A stretch of DNA of 64,000 bases from Myxococcales bacterium. GTDB lineage: Bacteria; Myxococcota_A; Polyangia; Polyangiales; JAFGIB01. The stretch covers positions 1-64,000 of the forward strand of contig JAOUOP010000031.1 in the NCBI GenBank assembly GCA_029880325.1, written 5' to 3'. This document shows positions 43,553 to 52,250 of the stretch, piece after piece (within the stretch, counting starts at the first letter, position 1; each line of letters starts with the position of its first letter). A program made the translations under genes and the position numbers. Below the pieces are notes generated by a model, which did no database searches, was not told the origin of the DNA, and saw only the letters and a list, made by a program, of their open reading frames with translations.

Positions 43553-43660
43553 GAGGAAGAGATTAGCGCTCTGTTTAGAGTACAGATCAACGATGTTTTT
43601 GTGGTTTCAACCAATAGTTGATTGCGGCGATCGAATGGGTGATCTTTTGTGCCAACTTTC

Positions 43661-43767
43661 GATCGATCATTTGATCGATCGCCCGATCCCGCGTCCTGAC
43701 AAAGCCCAATGATCTCTTGGCTGATCGATCGGGCGATCGATCGCGAGACCGATCATTTGATCGATCG
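43661..43767. promoter_or_regulatory. GATC-rich palindrome cluster upstream of the magnetosome operon
   Basis: The 18-base sequence CGATCATTTGATCGATCG occurs twice, exactly (43664-43681 and 43750-43767), and each contains the perfect inverted repeat CGATCA-TT-TGATCG. Between them lies GATCGATCGGGCGATCGATC. The cluster lies in the divergent intergenic region between mamI and the next gene on the other strand. It reads like a multi-site operator; a DNA-methylation hotspot (GATC) is an alternative. Confidence 0.6.
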
Positions 43768-43780
43768 GCTGAATGTAGGG

Positions 43781-43809
43781 CTGGCTCTCACTTTTTTTCG
43801 CTCTATACA
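43781..43809 (+). promoter_or_regulatory. Candidate promoter of the gene divergent to mamI
   Basis: CTGGCT and TATACA are separated by 17 bases that include a T-run; the start codon is about 33 bases downstream. The GATC-rich palindromes end just upstream of the -35. The -10 is good and the -35 poor, so a regulated promoter is possible. Confidence 0.4.
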
Positions 43810-43841
43810 GTGCCCGCGGCATTGGCGAGCATGGGATCGCG

Positions 43842-44807
43842 ATGAACACGGCTTCGAGCGGGGAAGTTCCGGCGCACCGGGCGCCGCGTTGGGCCAGGGC
43901 CCTGGCCTACGACCTGGGTCGCAGCGTGCGGCTGGTCGGCGATGGCAGCGAGATGATGGCAGCCGGCGGCGCGGCGCTGCTGTGGCGGGCGCGTCGAGGC
44001 CTGTCGGGGCTGCGCCGGCGGGGCCGGCCAGGCGACCGGGGGGAGGTCTTCGACCCGCGGGCACAGCTTCAGGGGCAGTACCTGGCCCAGGCCCTGGCCG
44101 AGCCTCGCGGTCGGGCACAGCTGGTCCTGGTTTCGCAAACGTCGCCCTACCGCGGCCCGCGGGAGCTTCACCGGGGGCGCGAGCTGGAGTTGCGGATGAC
44201 GGGACTGTTCGACGCGGTGGGCACGGGGGGCCGCGTCGAGCTCGAGGCGCTGTACATGCCGATGGCCCAGGCGCTGCCGCTCGAGGCCCGCGACCTCAAG
44301 GCCCTGGCCGACATCAGTGGGTTTTCGAAGGCGCTCGAGCAGGTGATCGAGCTGGCCCTGCGCCACGACCGCGACCCGAGCCTGCACGCCCTGGCCGACC
44401 GCCTCGAGGCCCTACCCTTCGCGGAGCGGCGCGCCTGGGCCGCGCGTCTGCTGGAGCGCATCGCCGGCGATAGGCGCGTCATGCCCCTGATCGAGCTAGC
44501 CGACCTGCGCCAGGCAGACGCCACACTCGGAGGCATCGAACTCGGGAGCGTCGAAATCTTGGCGCTGATGGAGGCCATCACCGAGGGCATGGCCACTGCG
44601 CTGCTCGAGCTGGGGCTGTCGCACCAGGAAATTGCGGCAATCGCTGAAGTCATCCAAATTACATTTTCACCCCTGGACGAACTGGCGCGCTTCTACCTGC
44701 AGCCGCGGGGTTTGGGCGAGCGGGTCCGGCGCGGCTGGCGGCTGCAGCGTATGCTGTGGGTGGCGATTCGGGCGGCTGGTCGGCGGCCGGATCTGCTGCG
44801 GGTGTAG
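43842..44807 (+). CDS. Unknown protein divergent from the magnetosome operon
   Basis: 321 residues, no signal peptide; a weak hydrophobic stretch only. It is Arg/Leu/Ala-rich and mostly helical by composition, with a segment LGLSHQEIAAIAEVIQITFSP near residue 255. I recognise no domain. It shares its promoter region with mamI and could be a regulator or accessory cytosolic factor of the cluster, but the sequence does not show DNA-binding motifs. Codon use is like its neighbours. Confidence 0.7.
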   Translation: MNTASSGEVPAHRAPRWARALAYDLGRSVRLVGDGSEMMAAGGAALLWRARRGLSGLRRRGRPGDRGEVFDPRAQLQGQYLAQALAEPRGRAQLVLVSQTSPYRGPRELHRGRELELRMTGLFDAVGTGGRVELEALYMPMAQALPLEARDLKALADISGFSKALEQVIELALRHDRDPSLHALADRLEALPFAERRAWAARLLERIAGDRRVMPLIELADLRQADATLGGIELGSVEILALMEAITEGMATALLELGLSHQEIAAIAEVIQITFSPLDELARFYLQPRGLGERVRRGWRLQRMLWVAIRAAGRRPDLLRV

Positions 44808-44968
44808 GTGCAGCTGCTCCGGTGGAGGAGCCTGTGCTTCACTTGGCTCACGGTGAGACTTGACTCGGTGTCGTCGGGGTTCGTACCTGTCGCCTAGTTA
44901 ATTCGTACAACTGAGCAAAGATCGCGGGTTGACGTTGGGAAAAGTGATCCGGCAAGCTGCAAAACACG

Positions 44969-45262
44969 ATGGGGCATCGCGAAATATTTCAACTGAGAGC
45001 ACGACTGGGACTGTCGCGCTCGGAGTTGGCGCGCTTCTTGGGCGTCTCTGAACCCACGGTGGTGCGCTGGGAGAGCGGCAGTGCCATTTCGGAGCCCAAG
45101 GGGCTACAGGCGCTTCTGCTGCGCGCCCTGGCCGACGCCAGCGGTGGGCAACCGGCGTCGGACGTGGCGCGCATCGTGCGCTCCTGCGGCCTCGACCATA
45201 GGGCCGCCCTGGCGGACCTGCTGGCGGCGACCCAATATGCCCCAAGCGCTCTTTCTCGTTGA
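44969..45262 (+). CDS. Small helix-turn-helix protein (XRE-like)
   Basis: 97 residues. The helix-turn-helix is clear: LRARLGLSRSELARFLGVSE, then PTVVRWESGSAISEPKGLQA. This form (WESG) is common to XRE-type regulators and antitoxins. The C-terminal ~40 residues are helical without known motif. The kinase gene starts 26 bases before its stop in another frame, so the two are coupled; it could be the kinase's DNA-binding partner. Confidence 0.78.
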   Translation: MGHREIFQLRARLGLSRSELARFLGVSEPTVVRWESGSAISEPKGLQALLLRALADASGGQPASDVARIVRSCGLDHRAALADLLAATQYAPSALSR

Positions 45263-46157
45263 CTGGCAGTGCTGTCTCGGGGCCGGCGGCGAGGGAGAAG
45301 TATTCCTCGGTCGCTCGGTGGAGAGCGGCGAGCTGTGCGCGATCAAGGTCTCGACCTCCATCGACCCGAGCCAGGCGCGCAGGCAGCTGGCCCGGGAGCT
45401 GGAGCGCTGCCGCCGGGCGGCGGGCCGGGGCACGGTGGGGTTGGTGGGCTGGAACCTGGCGGCCGAGCGACCCTTCATCGTCTTCGAGCTGGCCCATGCC
45501 GGCAGCCTGGCCGATGAGATGCGTCAGCTGCGGCAGGGCGGCCAGGTCTACCATCCGGTGCGCGCCCTGCAGCGCATTCGCGAGACGCTCGAAGCCCTGG
45601 CCCACGTCCACGCGCGGGGCCTGGTGCACCGCGACATCAAGCCCGACAACCTGTTGCGCTTTGGCGGCGGCATCAAGCTCGGGGATTTTGGGACCGGCAA
45701 AACCCTGCAGCACTCCGGCAGCCAACCGGGCTCGGGCGTGCGCAGGAGCGAGCGGGCCTCGGCACTCGAGCAATTGGTGGCCTCGCTGCCCACGCCGCTA
45801 CCGCCCGAGTGGCTCGAAGAGGCCTTCGTCGGCACGCGCATGTACGCGGCGCCGGAGCAGCTGAGGGGCGAAGAAGCCGACGAGCGTGCCGACCTCTACG
45901 GCGTCGGCTGCATCCTGCACGAAATGCTCACCGGCAACCTGCCGGACGGCGACGGTCGGAGGCTCTTGCGCGACTACCCCAGCGTGCTGGTGCTGCCCGA
46001 GCTCGATCGCCTACTGGGCTCGCTCCTGCACCCCGAGCGTCGCCGCCGCCCCATCAACGCCCACGCCGCCATCGCCCGCGTCGACGAAGTGCTCGAAAGC
46101 TACCGCCGCGCCCGCGGCGTCTGGCAACGGCTACAACTGGGTCGTTCGCCCTACTGA
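45237..46157 (+). CDS. Ser/Thr protein kinase
   Basis: 306 residues. All main kinase motifs are intact: LGAGGEGEVFLG, AIKV, HRDIKPDNLL, LGDFGTGK and YAAPEQLRG. It is just a kinase domain with no membrane segment or extra sensor. Starting at this ATG makes it overlap the helix-turn-helix gene by 26 bases. Phosphorylation of the neighbouring regulator is a natural guess. An earlier in-frame start would lie wholly inside that gene. Confidence 0.87.
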   Translation: MPQALFLVDWQCCLGAGGEGEVFLGRSVESGELCAIKVSTSIDPSQARRQLARELERCRRAAGRGTVGLVGWNLAAERPFIVFELAHAGSLADEMRQLRQGGQVYHPVRALQRIRETLEALAHVHARGLVHRDIKPDNLLRFGGGIKLGDFGTGKTLQHSGSQPGSGVRRSERASALEQLVASLPTPLPPEWLEEAFVGTRMYAAPEQLRGEEADERADLYGVGCILHEMLTGNLPDGDGRRLLRDYPSVLVLPELDRLLGSLLHPERRRRPINAHAAIARVDEVLESYRRARGVWQRLQLGRSPY

Positions 46158-46197
46158 ACAGACGCGCCGAAGCCTGCGCAGCAGCAGCGCGCCCCTG

Positions 46198-46980
46198 TCA
46201 GCCGATGCCCGTGCCCAGTAGCGCCGGCAGGGGCGGTAGCGAGCCGGGGCTGGTGTCGATGTCGGTAGGGATCGAGGGGCGCGCGAAGTAGTAACCCTGC
46301 ACCAGGCCCACGCCGAGCCGCCGCACCTGGACCAGCTGCTCGGGGGTCTCGACGCCTTCGACGACCACGTCGGCGTCGAGGCTCGCCGCCACGCCGACCA
46401 GCGACGTGATGGCCGCCTGGCGCGCCGTGTCGGTCTCGATCTGCTGTACGAAGTAGCGGTCGATCTTCAGGTAGTCAGGCCGGCAGTCCAGGATCATCTT
46501 CAGGTTCGAGTGCCCGGTCCCGACGTCGTCGAGCGCGATGCGGTGACCGCGGGTGCGCAGGCGCTCGATGGCGCGAAGAAAGCGGGGCCCGTCGAAGTCG
46601 GGCGAGTGCTCGACGATCTCGATGGTCGCGCGCCGCGGCGATACTTCATGGAGCTCGAGCAGTTCGACCAGGCGCGCGTCAAAGTCGTCGCGGGCGGCCA
46701 GCGTGGAGGCGTGTACGTTCAGCGAAAGCGGCCGTCCCTCCGCGGCAGCGAGACCTTGCTCAAAGGCACCGGCCAGGCACAGCAGGTCGACGTGGGCGGT
46801 GGCGCCCTTGCGGCGCACGTACTCGAAGAGAATGTCCGGGCGCTCCACGTTGGTGCCCATCGGTCCCCGCGTCAAACACTCGAAGCTCACGATCTCCGGC
46901 TGCAGCTCGGTGATCTTGACGATCGGCTGCAGCACGACGCGAAGCGCTCCGGGCGCGGAAATGGTCTCGAGAAGGGTCAT
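46198..46980 (-). CDS. EAL-domain protein (c-di-GMP phosphodiesterase or receptor)
   Basis: 260 residues, mostly one EAL domain. The signature is ECL (SFECLTRG) in place of EAL. Other sites are kept: LNVHAS, IEIVEHSPDFDG, LDDVGTGHSN (DD motif), YLKIDRYFV, VVEGVETPEQL and QGYYFARP. So it is probably active, but the changed motif leaves room for a binding role. It lacks a sensor domain; a 60-codon upstream extension was rejected because it has no homology. It is convergent with the kinase gene. Confidence 0.82.
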   Translation of the reverse strand: MTLLETISAPGALRVVLQPIVKITELQPEIVSFECLTRGPMGTNVERPDILFEYVRRKGATAHVDLLCLAGAFEQGLAAAEGRPLSLNVHASTLAARDDFDARLVELLELHEVSPRRATIEIVEHSPDFDGPRFLRAIERLRTRGHRIALDDVGTGHSNLKMILDCRPDYLKIDRYFVQQIETDTARQAAITSLVGVAASLDADVVVEGVETPEQLVQVRRLGVGLVQGYYFARPSIPTDIDTSPGSLPPLPALLGTGIG

Positions 46981-47957
46981 GGAGACGGCGGTGGATGCCC
47001 CGCCCTCGATGCAAGAAAGTTGCCAGTTGCATTGACGCAGCCTCGGCCCCAAAGTCGTGGCGGCAGCGGCTAAAGCAGCATACGGCTTGCGGTCAGCAGT
47101 CCCGAACTCGGAACTGCGATCCGGTTGTCGGACATGGCGAGCGCCGAGATTCGCGCTCAAACGCGCTCCGACGCGTCGACCGTCGCCGGGGCCTTGGAAT
47201 GCAATCGATGGGCCGCCGGACCCATTGGCCGGCTCCGTTTCGTTTACACCGCCCTATGCGCCGAAGCCCAGTGCCTCGCACTCCAACTCGTGGCTATGGA
47301 CCTGCCTTCCGAGATCGCCGCCCGGTTGCCAGTCCGGAACTGGTATTGAACGCCGTGGGAGCCGCACACGAAGGGCGAAGGGCTGGGGCCACTGCCGCGG
47401 CTGGCTGAGGGGGCCGCACACGTGGACCCGACCTTGCTCCCCGACCATGAGCAGGGGCGCGCCAGTTTCATGACGCCAATCGAGTCGGCCGAGCGCGGTG
47501 CCGACACCGGCAGCGACGAAGCCCCGCGCGTCTCAGGGCGTCAAGCGACTGCCATCGACGACCACAGGCAGTTGCGCAAGCCCCAACACGACTGTCTCGA
47601 GATTGCGGTAGAATCCGACTTCGCAGTGCGCAAGCCGACGCAGATCGTGCAGCAATTCCCCAGTTCCATCGGCCCCGAGCGAATGGTCCGCGTCGTGCCC
47701 TCCATCGTCGAGCACAGCCCTGTCGATCGAGCGCAAGTACGCGTCCTACTTGCGGCCATGCCATCCGAGGCATTTGCGTACATCAAGGGTTGGATTGCCG
47801 AGCCGATTGCCGCTGAAAAGGCGCAGGAGTTGCAGCGCAGGGTTTAACTCCATGCCTGCTACCTTGCGGACGCCACCGTGCTGCACCATGAATTCGTCGA
47901 TGGCCAGTGCCGGTGGCTGACATGCCATTGCGATGACGCGCGAGTCAGGGAGCGAGC
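46981..47957. other. Long intergenic region, only weak coding candidates
   Basis: This 977-base region has no protein I can defend. Two plus-strand frames are possible: 47125-47349 (74 residues, with TALCAEAQCLALQLVAMDLP) and 47422-47847 (141 residues, GTG start, no homology seen). Minus-strand frames cover the same part in antisense. The coding character is poorer than in neighbouring genes, so it may hold a decayed gene. Confidence 0.4.
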
Positions 47958-49262
47958 ATGAACACGGATTTGGCCAATGCGCGCAAGGGGGACCCCTGGT
48001 CCCTCAGCGGCGTGATCTTCGGACTTTCGGACGCGCGCGACACCGAAGGCCGCCCCCTGTGTGAGCGCCGCGCACCGATCTCGGCCAAGGAAGGCGTGCC
48101 GATGAAGCTGCGCCCCTGCCCGTACGGCGACGAGCGCGAGCGCCGTACGATCAATCTATCGGCCCTGGCGCAGGTCACCGCACACCTGGAGACGGTGGTC
48201 GTCGACGCCGAGCGCTTTCACGGCCTGGCCGGATCGAGCCCCCGCAGCTGGTCGGAGGTTCACATGCTGGTGCTCGATCAGTTGGCGCAGGCCGCCCTGT
48301 TTCAGCTCGGCGATCCGAAGCGACGTGCACCGATCCCGGCGCCCACCAGCGTGGCCTATAAAATAGCCGTGGGTTATAGCGAGCCGGTGCGCGAGTTGCT
48401 CATGCGCGAGCTGCTCGGGCAGAAGCCAGAGGTCTCGGCCGAGGCGCTGCTGTCGCTGGTCAAGGAGGAGCGTTATCTGGTGGGCGCCAGTGAAGCCTGT
48501 GCCGGTCCGCCACATCTCCTGCGACGGGTCACGCGCGCCTTCGTCGAGGGTCCACCGCGCCCGCCCGAGGCCATCGAGGCGCGCCGTCTGGCCGTTGCCC
48601 GCTTGCTCGGCCGCCAGGTCGAGCTCGGCATTTGTTTTGGCCTCTTTGACCGTCAGGTCGAGCATGCGCTTTTCTTCGGCTCGCCCGGCACCGAACGATT
48701 CGCCCCCCGCACGCGCTTTCTGCGCGACAAGGTGGCAGAGCGGCAAAGGCAGCTGCTCGAGGCCGACACGCCCTTGCCGCGATCGCCGCTGCCGGCCGGC
48801 CTCGATGCCGGGACGGCGCACTCGCTCGAGACGGTGATGGCGGCCTGCTTCGACCGCACGGCCCATGTTTTCGGCAACACGCCGATCATCGAAAGCCTGC
48901 TGGCCCACGGCGAAAGCGCCATCGTCATTCCGAGCGAGCAGCGCGCCTCGCTCGCCCAGAGCTTCGCCGCCTACCTCGAAGCCCACAGCGCCTTTCAGCG
49001 AGCTCTGACGCAACTGGAGCTGCAGCTACGGGCGCAACTGGGTCCATGGCTCACGCCACCTTCGGGTCCGGACGATCGCGGCCAGACCGCAGTCGCCCTC
49101 AATCCCGCCATCTTCCCCCTGCCCCGCGCCCTGCCCTGGTTCGAGATGATCGTCGGCCACCGCCTGCATGAAGAGGCCGGCCCCGACCCCAAGCGCGTGC
49201 TGCGCAATCAACACCGCAGCGTGCCGCTCCACGGCACCGCCGCAGCGGCATCCAGCTCCTGA
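47958..49262 (+). CDS. Large hypothetical protein
   Basis: 434 residues, no signal peptide or membrane helix. Mostly helical by composition; notable stretches are SWSEVHMLVLDQLAQAALF, FFGSPGTERFAPRTRFL and NPAIFPLPRALPWFEMIVGH. I find no catalytic motif. The start ATG has GGGAGC before it (4-9 bases upstream). It is followed by the two YbjQ-like genes and an M48 peptidase on the same strand, with a 203-base gap that may contain another promoter. Confidence 0.65.
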   Translation: MNTDLANARKGDPWSLSGVIFGLSDARDTEGRPLCERRAPISAKEGVPMKLRPCPYGDERERRTINLSALAQVTAHLETVVVDAERFHGLAGSSPRSWSEVHMLVLDQLAQAALFQLGDPKRRAPIPAPTSVAYKIAVGYSEPVRELLMRELLGQKPEVSAEALLSLVKEERYLVGASEACAGPPHLLRRVTRAFVEGPPRPPEAIEARRLAVARLLGRQVELGICFGLFDRQVEHALFFGSPGTERFAPRTRFLRDKVAERQRQLLEADTPLPRSPLPAGLDAGTAHSLETVMAACFDRTAHVFGNTPIIESLLAHGESAIVIPSEQRASLAQSFAAYLEAHSAFQRALTQLELQLRAQLGPWLTPPSGPDDRGQTAVALNPAIFPLPRALPWFEMIVGHRLHEEAGPDPKRVLRNQHRSVPLHGTAAAASSS

Positions 49263-49465
49263 GGGTCCGCAAACCAATGGCTTCCCCTTTGGTGCGTGAC
49301 GGCGGAGCACGCCGGCCCACGGAGCGACGTCGGCGCTTCAATGCAGGCGGTCGGGGCTCCCACTTCGCCTGCTGTTTCTGATGCCTGCATGGCGCCAGCG
49401 TCGCATGTGGCGCCGGCCTATGCCGTCCGCCGTGATATCCTCGGCGCCTCAGAAGGGAGATCAAC

Positions 49466-49780
49466 ATGATCCTCAGCAATCTCGAAGAGGTGCCCGGTCG
49501 ACAGATCGTCGAGTTCTACGGCGTCGTCAGCGGCAGCACGGTGCGCGCCAAGCATATCGGGCGGGACTTCATGGCGGGTCTGAAGAACCTCGTCGGCGGA
49601 GAGCTCAAGGGCTACACCGAGCTGCTCCACGAGGCGCGCGAGGAAGCCCTTGCACGCATGACCCAACAGGCCCAGTCGGTTGGGGCCAATGCGGTCGTCA
49701 ACGTACGCTTTTCCACCAGCAGCGTCGCCCAGGGAGCCGCCGAGCTCTTCGCCTACGGCACTGCGGTCCGGGTTGAGTAG
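49466..49780 (+). CDS. YbjQ/UPF0145-family protein
   Basis: 104 residues. It fits the YbjQ family almost end to end: VSGSTVRAKHIGRDFMAGLK, GGELKGYTELLHEAREEALA and GANAVVNVRFSTSS. The family forms pentamers and was once called heavy-metal-binding; its function is unknown. An AGAAGGGAG ribosome binding site precedes the ATG. A paralogue with a membrane anchor follows after two bases. Confidence 0.87.
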   Translation: MILSNLEEVPGRQIVEFYGVVSGSTVRAKHIGRDFMAGLKNLVGGELKGYTELLHEAREEALARMTQQAQSVGANAVVNVRFSTSSVAQGAAELFAYGTAVRVE

Positions 49781-49782
49781 CC

Positions 49783-50244
49783 ATGGTCGATCTGATCGTA
49801 CTGCTGGTCTTGCTGCTTGTGACCTACGGGACCGGTCGCTGGTTCGAGCAGCGCCATTTCGAGAGCATCCGTCAGCGCGAGGCTCAACTCTTGCCGCTGC
49901 TGACCTCGACCCTGTCGACGATTCCGTCCAGCGCCCCGGTGGAACGCTCCGAGATGGTCTGTGGCAGCGTCGTGGTCTCGCTCGACTACTTCAAGCGTTT
50001 CATCGCCGGCCTGCGCGGGATCATCGGTGGCCGCATCAAGCCCTATGAACCCCTGCTCGATCGGGCCCGGCGCGAGGCGATGCTGCGAATGCGCGAGCGG
50101 GCTCGGGCCGAGGGTTTCGACATGGTCGTCAACGTGCGGCTCGAGACATCACGCCTGGCCAGCGCCGCGGCCGACGGCAAACGCACTGCAGGTGTCGAGA
50201 TCCTCGCCTTCGGCACGGCCGTCAAGCTCGCCGCTGCGGGTTGA
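49783..50244 (+). CDS. Membrane-anchored YbjQ-family paralogue
   Basis: 153 residues. One N-terminal helix (LIVLLVLLLVTYGTG) is followed by a YbjQ domain: CGSVVVSLDYFKRFIAGLRG, RIKPYEPLLDRARREAMLRM and GFDMVVNVRLETS. The domain clearly derives from the same family as its neighbour, so the pair may form a mixed complex at the membrane. The peptidase gene follows after 12 bases. Confidence 0.83.
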   Translation: MVDLIVLLVLLLVTYGTGRWFEQRHFESIRQREAQLLPLLTSTLSTIPSSAPVERSEMVCGSVVVSLDYFKRFIAGLRGIIGGRIKPYEPLLDRARREAMLRMRERARAEGFDMVVNVRLETSRLASAAADGKRTAGVEILAFGTAVKLAAAG

Positions 50245-50256
50245 TCGTCGGTCGCG

Positions 50257-51063
50257 ATGGAGGCCAAGCCGCGCCTGCCCGACGATCGGGTCAACCTCCC
50301 CAGCAGCCATCCTTTGGCGGACGCCGGCCAGCTGATCGCCTTCGTCGTGGCGCTCGGCCTGTTGCTCTTCGCCGCGGTCGCCTACTCCGTGGAGCTGGTG
50401 GTCTGGCTGCTGCCCCACGACACCGAGGTCCGCCTGGCCCACGAGCTGTGGCCAGCCGAGGAGCCGACAGCAGACGACGCCGAGCGCCATGAAAAGCTTC
50501 AGGCTCTGGTCGAGGCATTGGCAAGCGGCTGGCCCGACAACCCCTATCGACTGCAGGTGCGCATCGCCCGCGAAGAGCAGCCCAACGCCTTTGCGTTGCC
50601 GGGGGGCCTGGTGCTCGTCACCGAGGGACTGCTCGACAGCGCCGAGAGTGAAAATGAGCTGGCGTTTGTCCTCGGTCACGAGATCGGGCACTTCCGGGGC
50701 CGCGACCATCTGCGTGGCCTCGGCCAGGGCCTGCTCTTCCAGCTGGTCCTGGCCAGCATCGGTGTTGGCGGTGGTGATATTCGACTATTGGGTGACACGG
50801 GCTTGATCGCGGGCCTGAGCTTCAGCCGCGACCAGGAACGCGCGGCTGACCGCTTCGGTCTCGAGCTGCTGCAGCATCACTACGGTCACGCGGCGGGCGC
50901 CGGCATATTCTTCGAGCGCGTGGCGTCGAGCGATCCCGTTCACACCTCGATGCCGACCTTCATCAGCACCCACCCCGATCCACGCGAGCGAGCCGCCGAG
51001 ATTCGGAAATTGGCCGCCCAGCGGGGCTACCGGCTGCAGGGTAGGTTGCGCCCGCCGCTATAG
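50257..51063 (+). CDS. M48-family membrane metallopeptidase
   Basis: 268 residues. A single helix (LIAFVVALGLLLFAAVAYSV, 26-45) is followed by an M48 domain with NAFALPGG and VLGHEIGHFRGRDHL (H141, E142, H145); the third ligand lies in the DQERAADRFGLELL helix. Similar peptidases degrade damaged membrane or periplasmic proteins. It ends the YbjQ cluster. A second M48 enzyme without a clear anchor is in the magnetosome operon. Confidence 0.85.
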   Translation: MEAKPRLPDDRVNLPSSHPLADAGQLIAFVVALGLLLFAAVAYSVELVVWLLPHDTEVRLAHELWPAEEPTADDAERHEKLQALVEALASGWPDNPYRLQVRIAREEQPNAFALPGGLVLVTEGLLDSAESENELAFVLGHEIGHFRGRDHLRGLGQGLLFQLVLASIGVGGGDIRLLGDTGLIAGLSFSRDQERAADRFGLELLQHHYGHAAGAGIFFERVASSDPVHTSMPTFISTHPDPRERAAEIRKLAAQRGYRLQGRLRPPL

Positions 51064-51135
51064 ATGAGGCCGAATCGGCATATCGCAATCGCGGCCCAGC
51101 CATGCCAGCCTGGGCTGCGAGCTGGAGAAACGATC

Positions 51136-51783
51136 ATGGGCACATCGACTTTGAAGATCATCGGCGCGGGTTTTGGACGCACCGGAACCCTATCGCTGAA
51201 GTTGGCGTTGGAGCAGCTGGGCTTTGGGCCCTGCTATCACATGTTCGAGGTCTTTCAGAATCCGGGCCACGCCGAGCTGTGGAGCCGCGCCGGCGACGGC
51301 GACATCGAAGCCGCCGAACAGGCCCTCGCAGGCTTCCAGTCCGCGGTGGACTGGCCGGCGATCCACTTTTGGCGTCAGCTGGCCGAGCGCCATCCCGAGG
51401 CCAAGGTGCTGCTCTCGGTGCGCGAGCCGGCCCGCTGGTTCAAGAGCGCCAACGAAACCATCTTCGCCTCCATGGCGCGCGAGCCGGACGGCAAGTCGCC
51501 GGTGGCAGGAATGCAGGAAATGGCGCGAAAGTTAATTCGCGAGCAGGCCTTCGGCGGTGACTTCTTTCCCGAAGCCCACGCCATCGAAGTCTTCGAGCGC
51601 CACAACGCCGAAGTCCAGCGCGTGATCGAACCCGAGCGCCTGCTGGTCTATGAAGTATCGCAGGGCTGGGGTCCACTGTGCGCATTCCTCAACCGCTCCG
51701 TGCCCGACACCGAGTTTCCGCGCACCAACAGCACCGCCGAGTTTCGCCGCGGCATGGGGCTCGAGGGGCAGAAGCTTCCGTAG
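51136..51783 (+). CDS. Sulfotransferase-family protein
   Basis: 215 residues. The N-terminal IIGAGFGRTGTLSLKLALEQ is the PAPS 5'-phosphate loop of the fungal/bacterial Sulfotransfer_4 type, with SVREPARWFKSANET further on giving the 3'-phosphate contacts. The start ATG has GGAGAAA before it; 24 earlier in-frame codons were dropped. The acceptor is unknown. It is the last gene of a same-strand block before a convergent decayed gene. Confidence 0.82.
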   Translation: MGTSTLKIIGAGFGRTGTLSLKLALEQLGFGPCYHMFEVFQNPGHAELWSRAGDGDIEAAEQALAGFQSAVDWPAIHFWRQLAERHPEAKVLLSVREPARWFKSANETIFASMAREPDGKSPVAGMQEMARKLIREQAFGGDFFPEAHAIEVFERHNAEVQRVIEPERLLVYEVSQGWGPLCAFLNRSVPDTEFPRTNSTAEFRRGMGLEGQKLP

Positions 51784-51785
51784 CT

Positions 51786-52071
51786 TCAGGTGATTCCGAA
51801 GACCACCGCGCCGTCTTCCACGCCGATACGGATGCTGTCGCCCCAGTCGGCTCCTGGCGTTCGACAAAGGCCTCGAGTAGGCGCCCTCGGACTCCGGGCA
51901 GGCGATCGAAATAGAGCACGGCGCCACCACCGGCAGCCCCCCGGACGAGCAGCTGTCCCGGTTTGAGCGCGGCGGCGTACTGGCGAAAGAAGGCCCCAGC
52001 TCGGGCACCACCCGAACCAGCACCTGTCCGCCGTAGTAGCGCAGGACAAAGAGGGCGATGGAGAAGCGCAT
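51786..52071 (-). pseudogene. Small gene broken by two frameshifts
   Basis: Read across three frames it gives one coherent chain of about 95 residues: MRFSIALFVLRYYGGQVLVR (then VVPELGPSF), shifting to ARQYAAALKPGQLLV, AVLYFDRLPGVRGRLLEAFV and ERQEP, then shifting again to DWGDSIRIGVEDGAVVFGIT and a stop. Both shifts have the same direction. The gene is either decayed or affected by sequencing errors in the GC-rich template. No family is recognised. Start could be the ATG or a GTG two codons earlier. Confidence 0.55.
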
Positions 52072-52250
52072 GGCCACGACAGGTCAGGTATACACCGGCA
52101 GCCACGGCCCTTCACGTGAGCTGTCCCACGGCCCGCCAACTCCCACCGCGGCATCGGCAGCGGTAACGGGATCGGGATTGGGCGCCGACTTCTCGACAGC
52201 GGTTGCCGGCGCGACCGAGCAGGCAGTAGGCTGCGCGCAACGGGAGTCAT

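Noticed and set aside
43571..43585. CTGT-N7-ACAG, LexA-box-like sequence upstream of mamI
   Set aside because: The E. coli box has eight bases between the half-sites, and LexA sites in this group of bacteria differ; one weak match is not enough.
47422..47847. 141-codon plus-strand frame
   Set aside because: GTG start, no recognisable domain, and competing antisense frames of equal quality; left as part of the uncertain intergenic region.
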